Position numbers and translations under genes: made by a program. From assembly GCF_013664685.1 (NCBI RefSeq), contig NZ_JAAKDE010000019.1, positions 1 through 64,000 of the forward strand: 64,000 bases of DNA. Reading direction: 5' to 3'. The stretch's first letter is position 1; each line of letters begins with the position of its first letter. Positions 7,408-15,641 of this stretch are shown piece by piece. This stretch comes from Capillibacterium thermochitinicola. GTDB lineage: Bacteria; Bacillota; UBA4882; UBA10575. The notes beneath the pieces are model-generated. The model was not told the DNA's origin. It did not search any database and worked only from the letters and a program-made list of their open reading frames with translations.

Positions 7408-10400
7408 TTGTTCGAACAACTGCTTGCACCACTTCGTGCCTGGGCGGAAACAAAAATACTCCTTACCGCTATGCAATCAAGACAAGGGACGGTTTTAGGG
7501 CAGGGGGTCCGCGGGACGCCCAGCCTGTTCCTGCTGGCCACCCTGTGGCAAACGTTGAACCAAAAGATGTTAATCGTGACCAGCACACCGTCGGCGGCGG
7601 AACGCTTAAGCGCAGACCTGGCTGCCCTGGTCGGCACCGAAACGTGCTTGTTGTTTCCCCCTTACGACCTTTTGGCCCACGAAGAAGCCTACGAAAAAGA
7701 AGTGGCCGGACAACGTCTTCTCGTCCTCAGCCGACTTCTGGCCAACGAGCAACTGATGGTGGTCACTTCTTGGCCGGCCCTGGTGAGAAAAGTATTACCC
7801 CCCAAGGAATTGACGGCGTTCATCACCCGGGTGAAGATGGGGGAGGAGTTGGGACGGGAAAACTTCCTCCAGAAGCTTGTAACAGTTGGTTACACCCGGG
7901 TGCCCAAGGTGGAGGCCCCTGGGGAATTCAGTGTTCGCGGTGATATAATCGATCTTTACCCATTAGACCAACCCGATCCCTTACGGATTGAGTTTTTTGG
8001 GGATGTGATCGATTCAATCCGTACCTTCAATACCGAGACTCAAAAATCCATGCTGAAACTGGAAGCAGTCACAATCCTGCCCGCCCGGGAAGGATTATGG
8101 ACCGCGGAGCAATTCCGCACGGCCCGCCACGCCATTGCCTCCGTCGTTCAGCAACAAAGTGAACGTTTAAGTAAACTGGAGACGAATCAAAAGTCCCAAG
8201 AAGGGGCCGCTTTTTTACAAAAACGTTTTGCCGAGTTACTGGAGAAGATCGAGAACGGGCTGAGTTTTCCTGGGATGGACCGCTTTATGCCGTTGGTCCA
8301 CGACGAGCTTGTACCCTTTTGGGCTTATCTGCCGGATGCCCTTTTAGTCCTGCATGAACCGGTGCGGGGCAGTGAGTACCTGCGGTCCCTGGAAGAGGAA
8401 AACACCCGGATTATCGGGGGCTTTCTCGAACGGGGACATCTTCTTCCGGAAGAAACCCGTATTTATCTGTCTTTAAATGAAATCCAAGCAAGCTTGGCCG
8501 CCCGGGCCCGGCTTCATCTTTCCACCGTAAGCCGGACTTTGAAAGGGAGCAGGATCGATACCGTCCTAAGTTTTCCGATGCGGATGCCCCCCGACTATGC
8601 CGGCCAATTTAAAAAGCTGGTTCAAGATTTAAAGAAGCGGGTCGAAAAACGCTGGACCGTTGTGCTGGGGGTACCGGGAACGGAACGGCGGCGCAGCCTG
8701 GCGGAGGCGTTAAGAGCGGAAGATCTTTTGACCAATGACTGGCCCGGCAGCGGTGAGCTGGTGCCGGGACAGATCTATCTGGCCCCCCTTTCCCTTGGGG
8801 AAGGGATCGAACTTCCCACCGATCGACTACTGCTCTTAACCGAAACTGAGCTTTACGGCTACCAACGCCGGGTGAAAAAAAGCAAGGCCCGTTTCGCGAA
8901 AGAAGGCTTGAAACTCTCCGATCTAGAGGAATTACAGGTTGGGGATTATGTCGTCCATATCAACCACGGGATCGGGAAGTATCTTGGCATCAAAAAACTG
9001 GAGATCAATGGGGCCATCCGCGAATATCTGGAGATCGAATATGCCGATGCGGACCGGTTGTATGTACCCACGGACCAGGTGGGGATGGTCCAAAAATATA
9101 TCGGGTTGGAAGAGACCCCGCCCAAGATTAACCGGTTGGGCGGAAGCGATTGGCAGAAGGTAAAGACCAGAGTTCAAGAGTCCATTAAAGAAATGGCTGA
9201 CAAGCTACTCAGACTTTATGCCGACCGATTTGTCGCCAAAGGTTATGCGTATCCCCCCGATACTGTTTGGCAGCATGAGTTTGAGGAAGCATTTGTTTAC
9301 GAGGAGACTCCCGACCAATTAAAAGCCATTAATGAAATTAAAAAGGATTTGGAATCCGACCGCCCGATGGACCGGCTCCTCTGCGGGGATGTGGGTTACG
9401 GCAAGACCGAGGTGGCGATGCGGGCGGCGTTTAAGGTCGTGACCAATGGGAAACAGGTGGCGGTCCTGGTCCCCACGACCATCCTGGCGCAGCAGCATTT
9501 CCAGACCTTTACCCAACGGTTCAGTGGTTATCCGGTGAATATCGGTCTGCTAAGCCGTTTTCAGTCCCCTGCGGAGCAGGAAAGAGTGGTGAAAGGGTTA
9601 AAAAACGGGACGATTGATCTGGTGATCGGCACCCATCGCCTCTTATCCAAGGACGTCGCCTTTAAAGATCTGGGCTTACTGATCGTTGATGAAGAACAGA
9701 AATTTGGCGTCTCCCATAAGGAACGCCTCAAGGAACTGAAGAAAAATGTGGACGCGTTAACCTTGACGGCGACTCCGATCCCCCGCACTCTGCACATGTC
9801 GCTGATTGGGATCCGCGATATAAGTGTGATCGAGACGCCGCCGGAAGACCGCTATCCGGTGAAAACCTATGTGATTGAATACAACGAAGAAATAATCGTC
9901 GAAGCGATCCGGCGGGAGTTGGAACGGGGCGGACAGGTCTTCTTTGTTTATAACCGGGTCAAGACCATCGACCAAATGGCCAGCTATCTGCAGCAGCTTA
10001 TCCCGGAAGCGCGGATTGATATTGCTCACGGGCAGATGTCGGAGGACCAATTGGAAGAAGTGATGCTCAGCTTTTACGAAGGAGCCAGTGACCTTTTGGT
10101 CTGTACGACGATTATTGAAAACGGTTTGGATATTCCAAATGTAAATACCATTATTGTCTATGACGCGGACCGGCTGGGCCTTGCCCAACTGTACCAACTA
10201 CGGGGGAGAGTCGGGCGAAGCAACCGGGTGGCTTATGCCTACTTTACTTTCCGGAAAGACAAACTCTTAAGCGAAGTGGCGGAGAAAAGACTGGCCACGA
10301 TCCGGGACTTTACGGAACTTGGGTCCGGGCTGAAAATCGCCCAACGGGACTTGGAGATCCGTGGCGCCGGAAACCTCCTGGGTGCCGAGCAGCACGGCCA

Positions 10401-10944
10401 TATTGCGGCCATTGGTTTTGACCTTTACTGCCGCTTGTTGGAGGATGCTATTACCGAGCGGCGCGGGGAGAAAAAACCGGACACCCCGGATCCCACCATT
10501 GAGGTGGCCATGGATGCCTTTATTGGGGAAGACTACATTAGTGACCCGGCCCAAAAAGTTGAGATGTACAAGAAGATTGCCGCCATCACCAGCCTGGCGG
10601 AGGCCGATGAGGTTGAAGCGGAGATGGAAGACCGCTTTGGCGAACTGCCGCCGGCCACCCGTAACCTGTTGGAGATTGCCCGCCTGAAAGTACTGGCCAA
10701 ACAGCTGGGGGTCAGTACAGTGACCACGGAACGGGGTGATCTGGTTGCCCGTTTCCTACCTGGTCTGTCCTTGAATGCGGAGCGGATTACGGCGTTGCTT
10801 GTTGGTTATAAGGGTCGGGTTCGCTACCAACCGGGCCGCCAACCGGTTATGCGCTGGCGGACGGCCGGATACGAAACGGCGGATAATTGGAAATTGGTCA
10901 AAGATTCCCTCCTTTATCTGTTAGGGGAAAAGAAGTCTGTTTAG
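7408..10944 (+). CDS. mfd: Transcription-repair coupling factor
   Basis: ATP-dependent translocase that removes stalled RNA polymerase and recruits UvrA. The 1178 residues follow the family order: UvrB-like N-terminal domains, a CarD/RID RNA-polymerase-interacting domain (E-E-L-Q-V-G-D-Y-V-V-H-I-N-H-G-I-G-K-Y), a RecG-like helicase with Walker A G-D-V-G-Y-G-K-T-E and a D-E-E-Q box, T-A-T-P-I-P-R-T, Q-L-R-G-R-V-G-R, and a TRCF C-terminal domain. TTG 7408 is chosen because TAGGGGG (7394-7400) precedes it by 7 nt. It lies downstream of pth as in Bacillus, though the small gene fin is missing. Confidence 0.97.
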   Translation: MFEQLLAPLRAWAETKILLTAMQSRQGTVLGQGVRGTPSLFLLATLWQTLNQKMLIVTSTPSAAERLSADLAALVGTETCLLFPPYDLLAHEEAYEKEVAGQRLLVLSRLLANEQLMVVTSWPALVRKVLPPKELTAFITRVKMGEELGRENFLQKLVTVGYTRVPKVEAPGEFSVRGDIIDLYPLDQPDPLRIEFFGDVIDSIRTFNTETQKSMLKLEAVTILPAREGLWTAEQFRTARHAIASVVQQQSERLSKLETNQKSQEGAAFLQKRFAELLEKIENGLSFPGMDRFMPLVHDELVPFWAYLPDALLVLHEPVRGSEYLRSLEEENTRIIGGFLERGHLLPEETRIYLSLNEIQASLAARARLHLSTVSRTLKGSRIDTVLSFPMRMPPDYAGQFKKLVQDLKKRVEKRWTVVLGVPGTERRRSLAEALRAEDLLTNDWPGSGELVPGQIYLAPLSLGEGIELPTDRLLLLTETELYGYQRRVKKSKARFAKEGLKLSDLEELQVGDYVVHINHGIGKYLGIKKLEINGAIREYLEIEYADADRLYVPTDQVGMVQKYIGLEETPPKINRLGGSDWQKVKTRVQESIKEMADKLLRLYADRFVAKGYAYPPDTVWQHEFEEAFVYEETPDQLKAINEIKKDLESDRPMDRLLCGDVGYGKTEVAMRAAFKVVTNGKQVAVLVPTTILAQQHFQTFTQRFSGYPVNIGLLSRFQSPAEQERVVKGLKNGTIDLVIGTHRLLSKDVAFKDLGLLIVDEEQKFGVSHKERLKELKKNVDALTLTATPIPRTLHMSLIGIRDISVIETPPEDRYPVKTYVIEYNEEIIVEAIRRELERGGQVFFVYNRVKTIDQMASYLQQLIPEARIDIAHGQMSEDQLEEVMLSFYEGASDLLVCTTIIENGLDIPNVNTIIVYDADRLGLAQLYQLRGRVGRSNRVAYAYFTFRKDKLLSEVAEKRLATIRDFTELGSGLKIAQRDLEIRGAGNLLGAEQHGHIAAIGFDLYCRLLEDAITERRGEKKPDTPDPTIEVAMDAFIGEDYISDPAQKVEMYKKIAAITSLAEADEVEAEMEDRFGELPPATRNLLEIARLKVLAKQLGVSTVTTERGDLVARFLPGLSLNAERITALLVGYKGRVRYQPGRQPVMRWRTAGYETADNWKLVKDSLLYLLGEKKSV

Positions 10945-11025
10945 GAAGTATATTCATAGCTGGACAGGGAAATCTAATCATGACAGTTTTCCATCCGGCG
11001 TCAGTTGCAGACCGCAGCAGCAAAT

Positions 11026-11055
11026 GAATATTCCTGCTCAGCAAGGTATATAATA
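11026..11055 (+). promoter_or_regulatory. possible sigma-G-type promoter of spoVT
   Basis: GAATA (11026-11030) matches the -35 GHATR; after exactly 18 nt TATAATA (11049-11055) matches the -10 CATWMTA in 6 of 7 positions. SpoVT is a forespore sigma-G gene in B. subtilis. The -10 would also serve sigma-A. Confidence 0.45.
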
Positions 11056-11167
11056 TCAATAAATAGCAATAAATCCTGAACAATGAAGGAAGGGTTGGCT
11101 TCGGAAACATTGACGACATTGCACCAAAAATGGCGGATGGAAGACTTAGAAGAAGGAGGGAAAAAGG

Positions 11168-11731
11168 ATGAAGGCAACAGGTATAGTTCGGCGCATCGAT
11201 GATCTGGGTCGTGTTGTGATTCCAAAGGAAATTCGCAGAACCCTCCGGATCAGGGAGGGGGACCCGCTGGAGATCTTTGTTGACCGCGAGGGTGAAGTGA
11301 TCTTAAAAAAATACTCACCCATCGGGGAACTCGGGGACTTTGCCAAAGAATATGCCGATTCTTTATATGAATCGACCGGACATATTTCCCTTATTGCCGA
11401 CCGGGATCTGATCATTGCTGTCGCCGGTGCCCCGAAAAAAGAGTTTATTGATAAACCGATCTCTAAAGCGGTCGAAAACGCGATTGAAGAGCGGAAGGTT
11501 GTTCTGATGCCCTCGCCCGGCGACCATAAATACTGCGAAACTTGTCCGATCCTCGAGGAGGAGGGCGAGTGTAAGTTTACCGCGCAAGTTATTGCGCCGA
11601 TTATTGCCGAAGGGGATCCGATCGGGGCCGTGATTTTGGCTTCGAAAGAACCCGGGGTGACCATGGGGGAACTGGAGATTAAAGTGGCGGAAACGGCGGC
11701 GGGCTTCCTCGCCAAACAAATGGAGCAATAA
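11168..11731 (+). CDS. spoVT: Stage V sporulation protein T
   Basis: Forespore transcription regulator. Residues 1-50 are an AbrB swapped-hairpin DNA-binding domain (T-G-I-V-R-R-I-D-D-L-G-R-V-V-I-P-K-E-I-R-R). The C-terminal part (about 60-187) is the GAF-like domain typical of SpoVT rather than AbrB or Abh, with a C-E-T-C-P-I-L-E-E-E-G-E-C cysteine cluster. ATG 11168 follows AAGGAGGG. It lies downstream of mfd as in Bacillus. Confidence 0.96.
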   Translation: MKATGIVRRIDDLGRVVIPKEIRRTLRIREGDPLEIFVDREGEVILKKYSPIGELGDFAKEYADSLYESTGHISLIADRDLIIAVAGAPKKEFIDKPISKAVENAIEERKVVLMPSPGDHKYCETCPILEEEGECKFTAQVIAPIIAEGDPIGAVILASKEPGVTMGELEIKVAETAAGFLAKQMEQ

Positions 11732-11751
11732 GAACAATCAGCAACGAGGCT

Positions 11752-11772
11752 ACCCCGGGTGTTCCCCGGGGT
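11752..11772 (+). terminator. GC-rich hairpin between convergent genes
   Basis: ACCCCGGG (11752-11759), loop TGTTC, CCCGGGGT (11765-11772). It lies between the spoVT stop and the stop of the minus-strand gene, where a shared terminator is expected, but no T tract follows on either side. Confidence 0.4.
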
Positions 11773-11778
11773 TATTGC

Positions 11779-12198
11779 CTAGTCCCGCGGGCGACTGGCT
11801 GCCAGCATACTGACTAAACTGGCGAGGACCGTTGGGTTTAGGCCCTGGTTACTCAGGGAAGATGTTAAAAGTGGCAACATGCTGATGAGCGGCGTCAGAT
11901 TCGGATTGGCCGGGTTTTTTTGCGCGTGGTTTTTGACCGGGGCGGCATAGTTATTGATTAGTTGCAAAAGCTGCTCCGTATTGAGTTCACCCTTTTCGTT
12001 GAAGACCTTCAGTAACAGGGCAATTACTTCTTGCCCTTTTGGGCTCAGCTTTGGTGCCAATTCCTGAAAAGCAGCCAGGTCTTCCGGGGGTAAACCCTTT
12101 GCCGGCGTGGACGGTTGCGGTTTGGTCTGGGCCGCACTTCGACGGCGGTAGATCCGTTTTTTCGGGATATTTTTCACCTCATGATCGGACATCTTCAA
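11779..12198 (-). CDS. Conserved-looking hypothetical protein
   Basis: 139 residues, not recognised. It has a basic N-terminus (K-K-R-I-Y-R-R-R), a Pro/Thr/Lys-rich linker, then predicted helices (D-L-A-A-F-Q-E-L, E-V-I-A-L-L-L-K-V-F). The C-terminus is rich in Leu/Ser/Asn (I-S-M-L-P-L-L-T-S-S-L-S-N-Q, L-A-S-L-V-S-M-L-A-A). No signal peptide or membrane span. AAGGAGG lies at 12204-12210 on the minus strand, 5 nt from TTG 12198 and 11 nt from ATG 12192; either may be the start. It is divergent from the next gene across about 60 bp. The tail resembles small spore- or coat-associated proteins in composition only. Confidence 0.65.
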   Translation of the reverse strand: MKMSDHEVKNIPKKRIYRRRSAAQTKPQPSTPAKGLPPEDLAAFQELAPKLSPKGQEVIALLLKVFNEKGELNTEQLLQLINNYAAPVKNHAQKNPANPNLTPLISMLPLLTSSLSNQGLNPTVLASLVSMLAASRPRD

Positions 12199-12260
12199 TG
12201 TTTCCTCCTTGCCCCAGTTTTACGATAGATTATGCGCTTGGCGGAAAGGTGGTGCCTGTC

Positions 12261-12509
12261 TTGTCACCAAGCGACCAAACTTTTCTCGTGGGGCTTCAGG
12301 TTCCAAACCGTGCCGATCTGGCACCGGCGGTCCAATCGATTATTACCAAGTATGGTGATAATATTATGGGCCGCTTTGGCTTGCCCAGTCCGGATAAGGA
12401 AAAGGGTCTGATTGTCCTGTTGATGCAGGAAGCGGCAGCGGTGGACCGTTTAACGGCCGACTTGGCTGAGATGGCCGATTTACAAATAAGAACTGTTGCC
12501 TTCGATTAA
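12261..12509 (+). CDS. Small ferredoxin-fold (TM1266-like) regulator
   Basis: 82 residues. The sequence (I-I-T-K-Y-G-D-N-I-M-G-R-F-G-L-P, then L-I-V-L-L-M-Q-E, then L-T-A-D-L-A-E-M) resembles the TM1266/iron-only-hydrogenase-system-regulator family, small ACT-like domains related to the NikR C-terminal domain. TTG 12261 is chosen because AAAGGTGG lies 8 nt upstream; GTG 12252 is an alternative. A longer open frame back to 12039 runs through the opposite-strand gene and is not supported. No hydrogenase genes are nearby, so the biological role is unknown. Confidence 0.6.
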   Translation: MSPSDQTFLVGLQVPNRADLAPAVQSIITKYGDNIMGRFGLPSPDKEKGLIVLLMQEAAAVDRLTADLAEMADLQIRTVAFD

Positions 12510-12513
12510 CGTT

Positions 12514-12540
12514 AAAAGCCGGGTTTCCGGCTTTTTTTTG
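12514..12540 (+). terminator. Rho-independent terminator
   Basis: AAAAGCCGG (12514-12522), loop GTTT, CCGGCTTTT (12527-12535), with the T run continuing to 12539. Confidence 0.9.
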
Positions 12541-12608
12541 TTTGGTTGGCGGGCAGGGGATTTCCGGCCGGATCGCGAAATAACTCAAAGCGAGGGAAGG
12601 TGTTTGGG

Positions 12609-14225
12609 ATGAACCCGGACGAGCTGAGAGTTATTCTATCCCGGTTGACCGCCATCGGTTACCAGACCAGAGAAGCACCGACGAAAGAAGGCTTTGTTCT
12701 TCTGGCGAAAGAAGAACCTTTTCACCGGAAATTGCTGTTGATCGGGACAAACTTGTCTCCGGCAGCCCAGTGGCGTGATTTTATCATCAAGACCGTCCTG
12801 GCGGAGCGTAACGACCGGACCCAGTTGTCGCTGGCTATTTTGTTGCTGGCGGCCGGGGAGGAGGCCGGGGAAAAGAAGTTCCTGGATTATCTGGGGGAGA
12901 TGCCATGGGTGGAAGCGATCTGGGAAATGGCCGGGCCCCGGCTTTCGACGGTCAAAGACCATTTTCGCTGGCAGGTCGAGGCAAGGGTCCTTTTCTTGGC
13001 GGTCCAGTTGGCGAATGCGGTTGTGACGGAACAGCCAAGCATCCCAGGCGGTCGCCGGGAGGCGGCGGGGGGCCGTCCGCGGCTCACCTATATTCTGCTC
13101 TTCATCAATCTGCTCGTTTTTCTGGGAGAAATGCTCCGCGGGGCAACTAACCAGACCAGTTTTCTGATTGGCATGGGTGCGAAATATAATCCCCGTCTGT
13201 GGATGGGGGAGTATTGGCGGTTGCTGACCCCCCTTTTTTTACATGCGGGGTGGGAACATTTTCTCTTCAACTCTTTCGCCCTCTTTCAGTTAGGAAGTCT
13301 GGTCGAGCGCTTTTTTGGGGAAAGACGGTTTTTCTGGATTTACTTTGGGGCCGGGCTCTTAGGAACGGTGGCCAGCGTTCTTTTCCAACCGGACACGGTT
13401 TCGGTTGGCGCGTCGGGGGCGATTTTCGGACTGGTGGGGGCCCTTATCTACTTTAGTATCCGCCGGCCGCAAGTGGCGAAGGGGTTGTTCGGGCGTAGTT
13501 TTTGGATAGTGTTGGGTTTAAATCTGGTGCTTGGTTTTGTGCTCCCCGGGATCGATTACATGGGCCATCTTGGGGGCTTAATCGGTGGCTTGCTCTGGGC
13601 TTACGCTTTAGGCCTGGGGACAAGGGACCAAATCGCCGGGCGCTGGTTGTGGCGGGTTCTCCTCGTCTTGGTCATGGTTTTTACCACCATAAATGCGGTT
13701 ACGCCGCCCCCGAACAAGTGGTATCTACCGTTGGAGACCGGCCGCCTCGCGCTGGAACAGGAGGATTTCGAAAAAGCCCTTGGGTCTTTGGAGGAGAGCT
13801 ACCGTTTAAATCCGGAGTCATTGTTGACCAGCCGGTTACTGGCCGGTGCCTATTTGGCCGAAGGCGGGAAGGCGTTGGTGGACGAAGCGTGGGATAAGGC
13901 GGTGCATTATTTGGAGCAGAGTCAAAAGCTGCACCCCGACCTTCGTGAGACCCGTTCTTTACTGGCCCGGGCTTATCTCTACCGCAGTTTTCACCGCTAT
14001 AACGCCGGTGATTTGGCCGGTGCCGAGGAAGATTGTGTCCGGGGGATTGCGCTGAACCTGAAGATTGAAGGGTTTCATTATATTTTAGGCGTGGTTTATT
14101 ATCAACAGGAACGGTGGGTGGATGCCGTTAAGGAACTGGAGACGGTATTGCAGCTCAACCCGGAGAACCAAGCGGCGCAAGCCCTTTTGGCGGAACTGAA
14201 AAAAGCGGGTGAAAGTGTGAAGTAG
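12609..14225 (+). CDS. Rhomboid-family intramembrane serine protease with TPR domain
   Basis: 538 residues in three parts. An N-terminal soluble domain (1-155). A rhomboid core with about six to seven membrane spans, carrying H-A-G-W-E-H-F-L-F-N-S, the catalytic Ser motif G-A-S-G-A-I-F-G and the catalytic His in H-L-G-G-L-I-G-G. A C-terminal run of tetratricopeptide-like repeats (about 380-535). This matches the GluP/YqgP type of Bacillus, which cleaves membrane proteins and helps clear faulty transporters. ATG 12609 is preceded by GGGAAGGTG; longer open frame upstream lacks an SD. Confidence 0.92.
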   Translation: MNPDELRVILSRLTAIGYQTREAPTKEGFVLLAKEEPFHRKLLLIGTNLSPAAQWRDFIIKTVLAERNDRTQLSLAILLLAAGEEAGEKKFLDYLGEMPWVEAIWEMAGPRLSTVKDHFRWQVEARVLFLAVQLANAVVTEQPSIPGGRREAAGGRPRLTYILLFINLLVFLGEMLRGATNQTSFLIGMGAKYNPRLWMGEYWRLLTPLFLHAGWEHFLFNSFALFQLGSLVERFFGERRFFWIYFGAGLLGTVASVLFQPDTVSVGASGAIFGLVGALIYFSIRRPQVAKGLFGRSFWIVLGLNLVLGFVLPGIDYMGHLGGLIGGLLWAYALGLGTRDQIAGRWLWRVLLVLVMVFTTINAVTPPPNKWYLPLETGRLALEQEDFEKALGSLEESYRLNPESLLTSRLLAGAYLAEGGKALVDEAWDKAVHYLEQSQKLHPDLRETRSLLARAYLYRSFHRYNAGDLAGAEEDCVRGIALNLKIEGFHYILGVVYYQQERWVDAVKELETVLQLNPENQAAQALLAELKKAGESVK

Positions 14226-14251
14226 AAAACTTAATTATGTTATTGTGAATC

Positions 14252-14276
14252 AACGGCGGTACGGGCCGTTTTTTTT
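14252..14276 (+). terminator. Rho-independent terminator after rhomboid gene
   Basis: AACGGC (14252-14257), 7-nt loop, GCCGTT (14265-14270), followed by T8. Confidence 0.82.
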
Positions 14277-14376
14277 ATGCCGTTGCCAGGCGGGCGTGCG
14301 TCCGGGAGAGTAATTGACACCATGCCTTCTGACCTTTCATATCATAATAAGACCAAACACAAGGGAGATGGGAGTC

Positions 14377-15522
14377 ATGCCCCGTCTGGCGATTTTACCG
14401 GTCAGCAAGTTACCTTTGGGGCGAAGATGGCTGACGGTGGGTGTGTGTGGTCACGATGTCCGGCAGTTGCAGATGCTCTTAACCGAGTTGGGACTTTACG
14501 ACGGAGCGATTAATGGTGAATATGACCTTTTAACCCGGGAAGCGGTGAAAAGCTTTCAAAAAGCCTACCACCTTCCGGCTGATGGGGTGTGCGGTCCGGA
14601 CACCCTCAAGCTTCTGGCGGAGAGTGGGATTCACAACCGCATCCTGATCACGAGCGGTGAAGGCGAGACCATTCAAACCCTGGCTGTACAGCACGGGGTA
14701 GGCGGGCAAGCCTTTAAGGATCCGGTGACCCGTTGTCGCCTCCGCCGGATTGTCCCCGGCCAGCAAATCATGGTGGAAAGGCGGGAATTGATCTGGGGTT
14801 TCGCCACCGACGGGTTGCCCGGGGCTTCGGGAGGCGAGATGCCCGGGGAAGCAAGCTTCATTTATGTAAAACCCGATCGGCTTTTGGCGTTGGCCGCGGG
14901 CTGTTTCCCCCCGGCCGGTTCGTCATTGGTGGTGGATTTGTCCGGGAAAAAACTGTCCCGCCGCGAAGGGAAAGCTCTCCGGCGGGTTCGACGGACAGTC
15001 AAGACCGAACTAATCTGGTGGCAAAACTTGGACCATTGCCGTTTGCCTACCAGTACGGAGGCGGATGCCCTCATTGTTTCCGTACCGGTCTCCATTTCCG
15101 ACGCCGAAGCGCTGGCGGTTTGGCCGCGGCAAATTAAAAAGCTCTTAACCTATTATCCCTGTACGCGCTTGTTCCTCCATTTCGACCTGCACGGAAAAGG
15201 TTTGGACGATAAGGGCAGAGAGTATTGTTTAACACCGGTGGAGAAAAGGCTGGCCCGCCTCAACCGGATCGGGGAACCGAAAAGAATTGGCCGGTATGGG
15301 TGGCTCTCTTATCGTTACCGGTATAAAGACGAGACAAAAACGGTTTTCATTCCCGACCGCTTGACAATTAGAGGAATCCTGGACCAGATTGACCGTTTAA
15401 ACCTGCGTGGGGTTGTCTTTACAGGGCTGGAGAATGGGTGGAAAACTTGGCAGGAGGAAGGGAACCGCTATTTTTCAGCTACCCCCCGGATGATGGTAAT
15501 GAACAATGGCGGATTGGCATAA
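14377..15522 (+). CDS. Peptidoglycan-binding-domain protein, possibly spore-envelope associated
   Basis: 381 residues. About 20-85 is a PG_binding_1 domain (G-H-D-V-R-Q-L-Q-M-L-L-T-E-L-G-L-Y-D-G, then D-G-V-C-G-P-D-T-L). About 90-135 looks like a degenerate LysM (G-E-G-E-T-I-Q-T-L-A ... G-Q-Q-I). The remainder is unassigned; its C-terminal segment (L-N-L-R-G-V-V-F-T-G-L-E-N-G-W) is faintly like the final strand of GH18-type barrels such as spore YaaH, but no catalytic DxxDxDxE motif is present. ATG 14377 follows AAGGGAG at 9 nt. There is no signal peptide, as is common for mother-cell coat proteins. The next gene is a SPOCS/LysM spore protein. Confidence 0.7.
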   Translation: MPRLAILPVSKLPLGRRWLTVGVCGHDVRQLQMLLTELGLYDGAINGEYDLLTREAVKSFQKAYHLPADGVCGPDTLKLLAESGIHNRILITSGEGETIQTLAVQHGVGGQAFKDPVTRCRLRRIVPGQQIMVERRELIWGFATDGLPGASGGEMPGEASFIYVKPDRLLALAAGCFPPAGSSLVVDLSGKKLSRREGKALRRVRRTVKTELIWWQNLDHCRLPTSTEADALIVSVPVSISDAEALAVWPRQIKKLLTYYPCTRLFLHFDLHGKGLDDKGREYCLTPVEKRLARLNRIGEPKRIGRYGWLSYRYRYKDETKTVFIPDRLTIRGILDQIDRLNLRGVVFTGLENGWKTWQEEGNRYFSATPRMMVMNNGGLA

Positions 15523-15544
15523 ATATTCTTATAACGAAAAAAGG

Positions 15545-15570
15545 CGGCCTTAGAAAGGAGGGTAAGGCCG
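15545..15570 (+). promoter_or_regulatory. hairpin with a Shine-Dalgarno in its loop
   Basis: CGGCCTTA (15545-15552) pairs with TAAGGCCG (15563-15570), an 8-bp perfect stem. The 10-nt loop GAAAGGAGGG contains a full SD. It lies 40 nt before the SPOCS/LysM gene and directly before a GTG-start leader ORF. Confidence 0.6.
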
Positions 15571-15641
15571 TGCGGTTTTGGCACGCAAATTTACACAAGG
15601 AGGGGGTAGCATGTTTACTTGCCATTATGGGCAGGCCGTGA
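15570..15641 (+). CDS. possible 23-residue leader peptide overlapping the SPOCS gene start
   Basis: A GTG at 15570, 8 nt after AAAGGAGG (15554-15561), opens a 23-codon frame ending TGA at 15641. It overlaps the first 31 nt of the next gene in another frame. The strong SD is real in the sequence; whether the peptide is made, or ribosomes simply load here and are passed to the ATG at 15611, is inference. Confidence 0.35.
   Translation: MRFWHANLHKEGVACLLAIMGRP

Noticed and set aside
12039-12260. Upstream extension of the TM1266-like gene
   Set aside because: The frame is open but antisense to the minus-strand gene, and the protein family begins near the TTG at 12261, where an SD is present.
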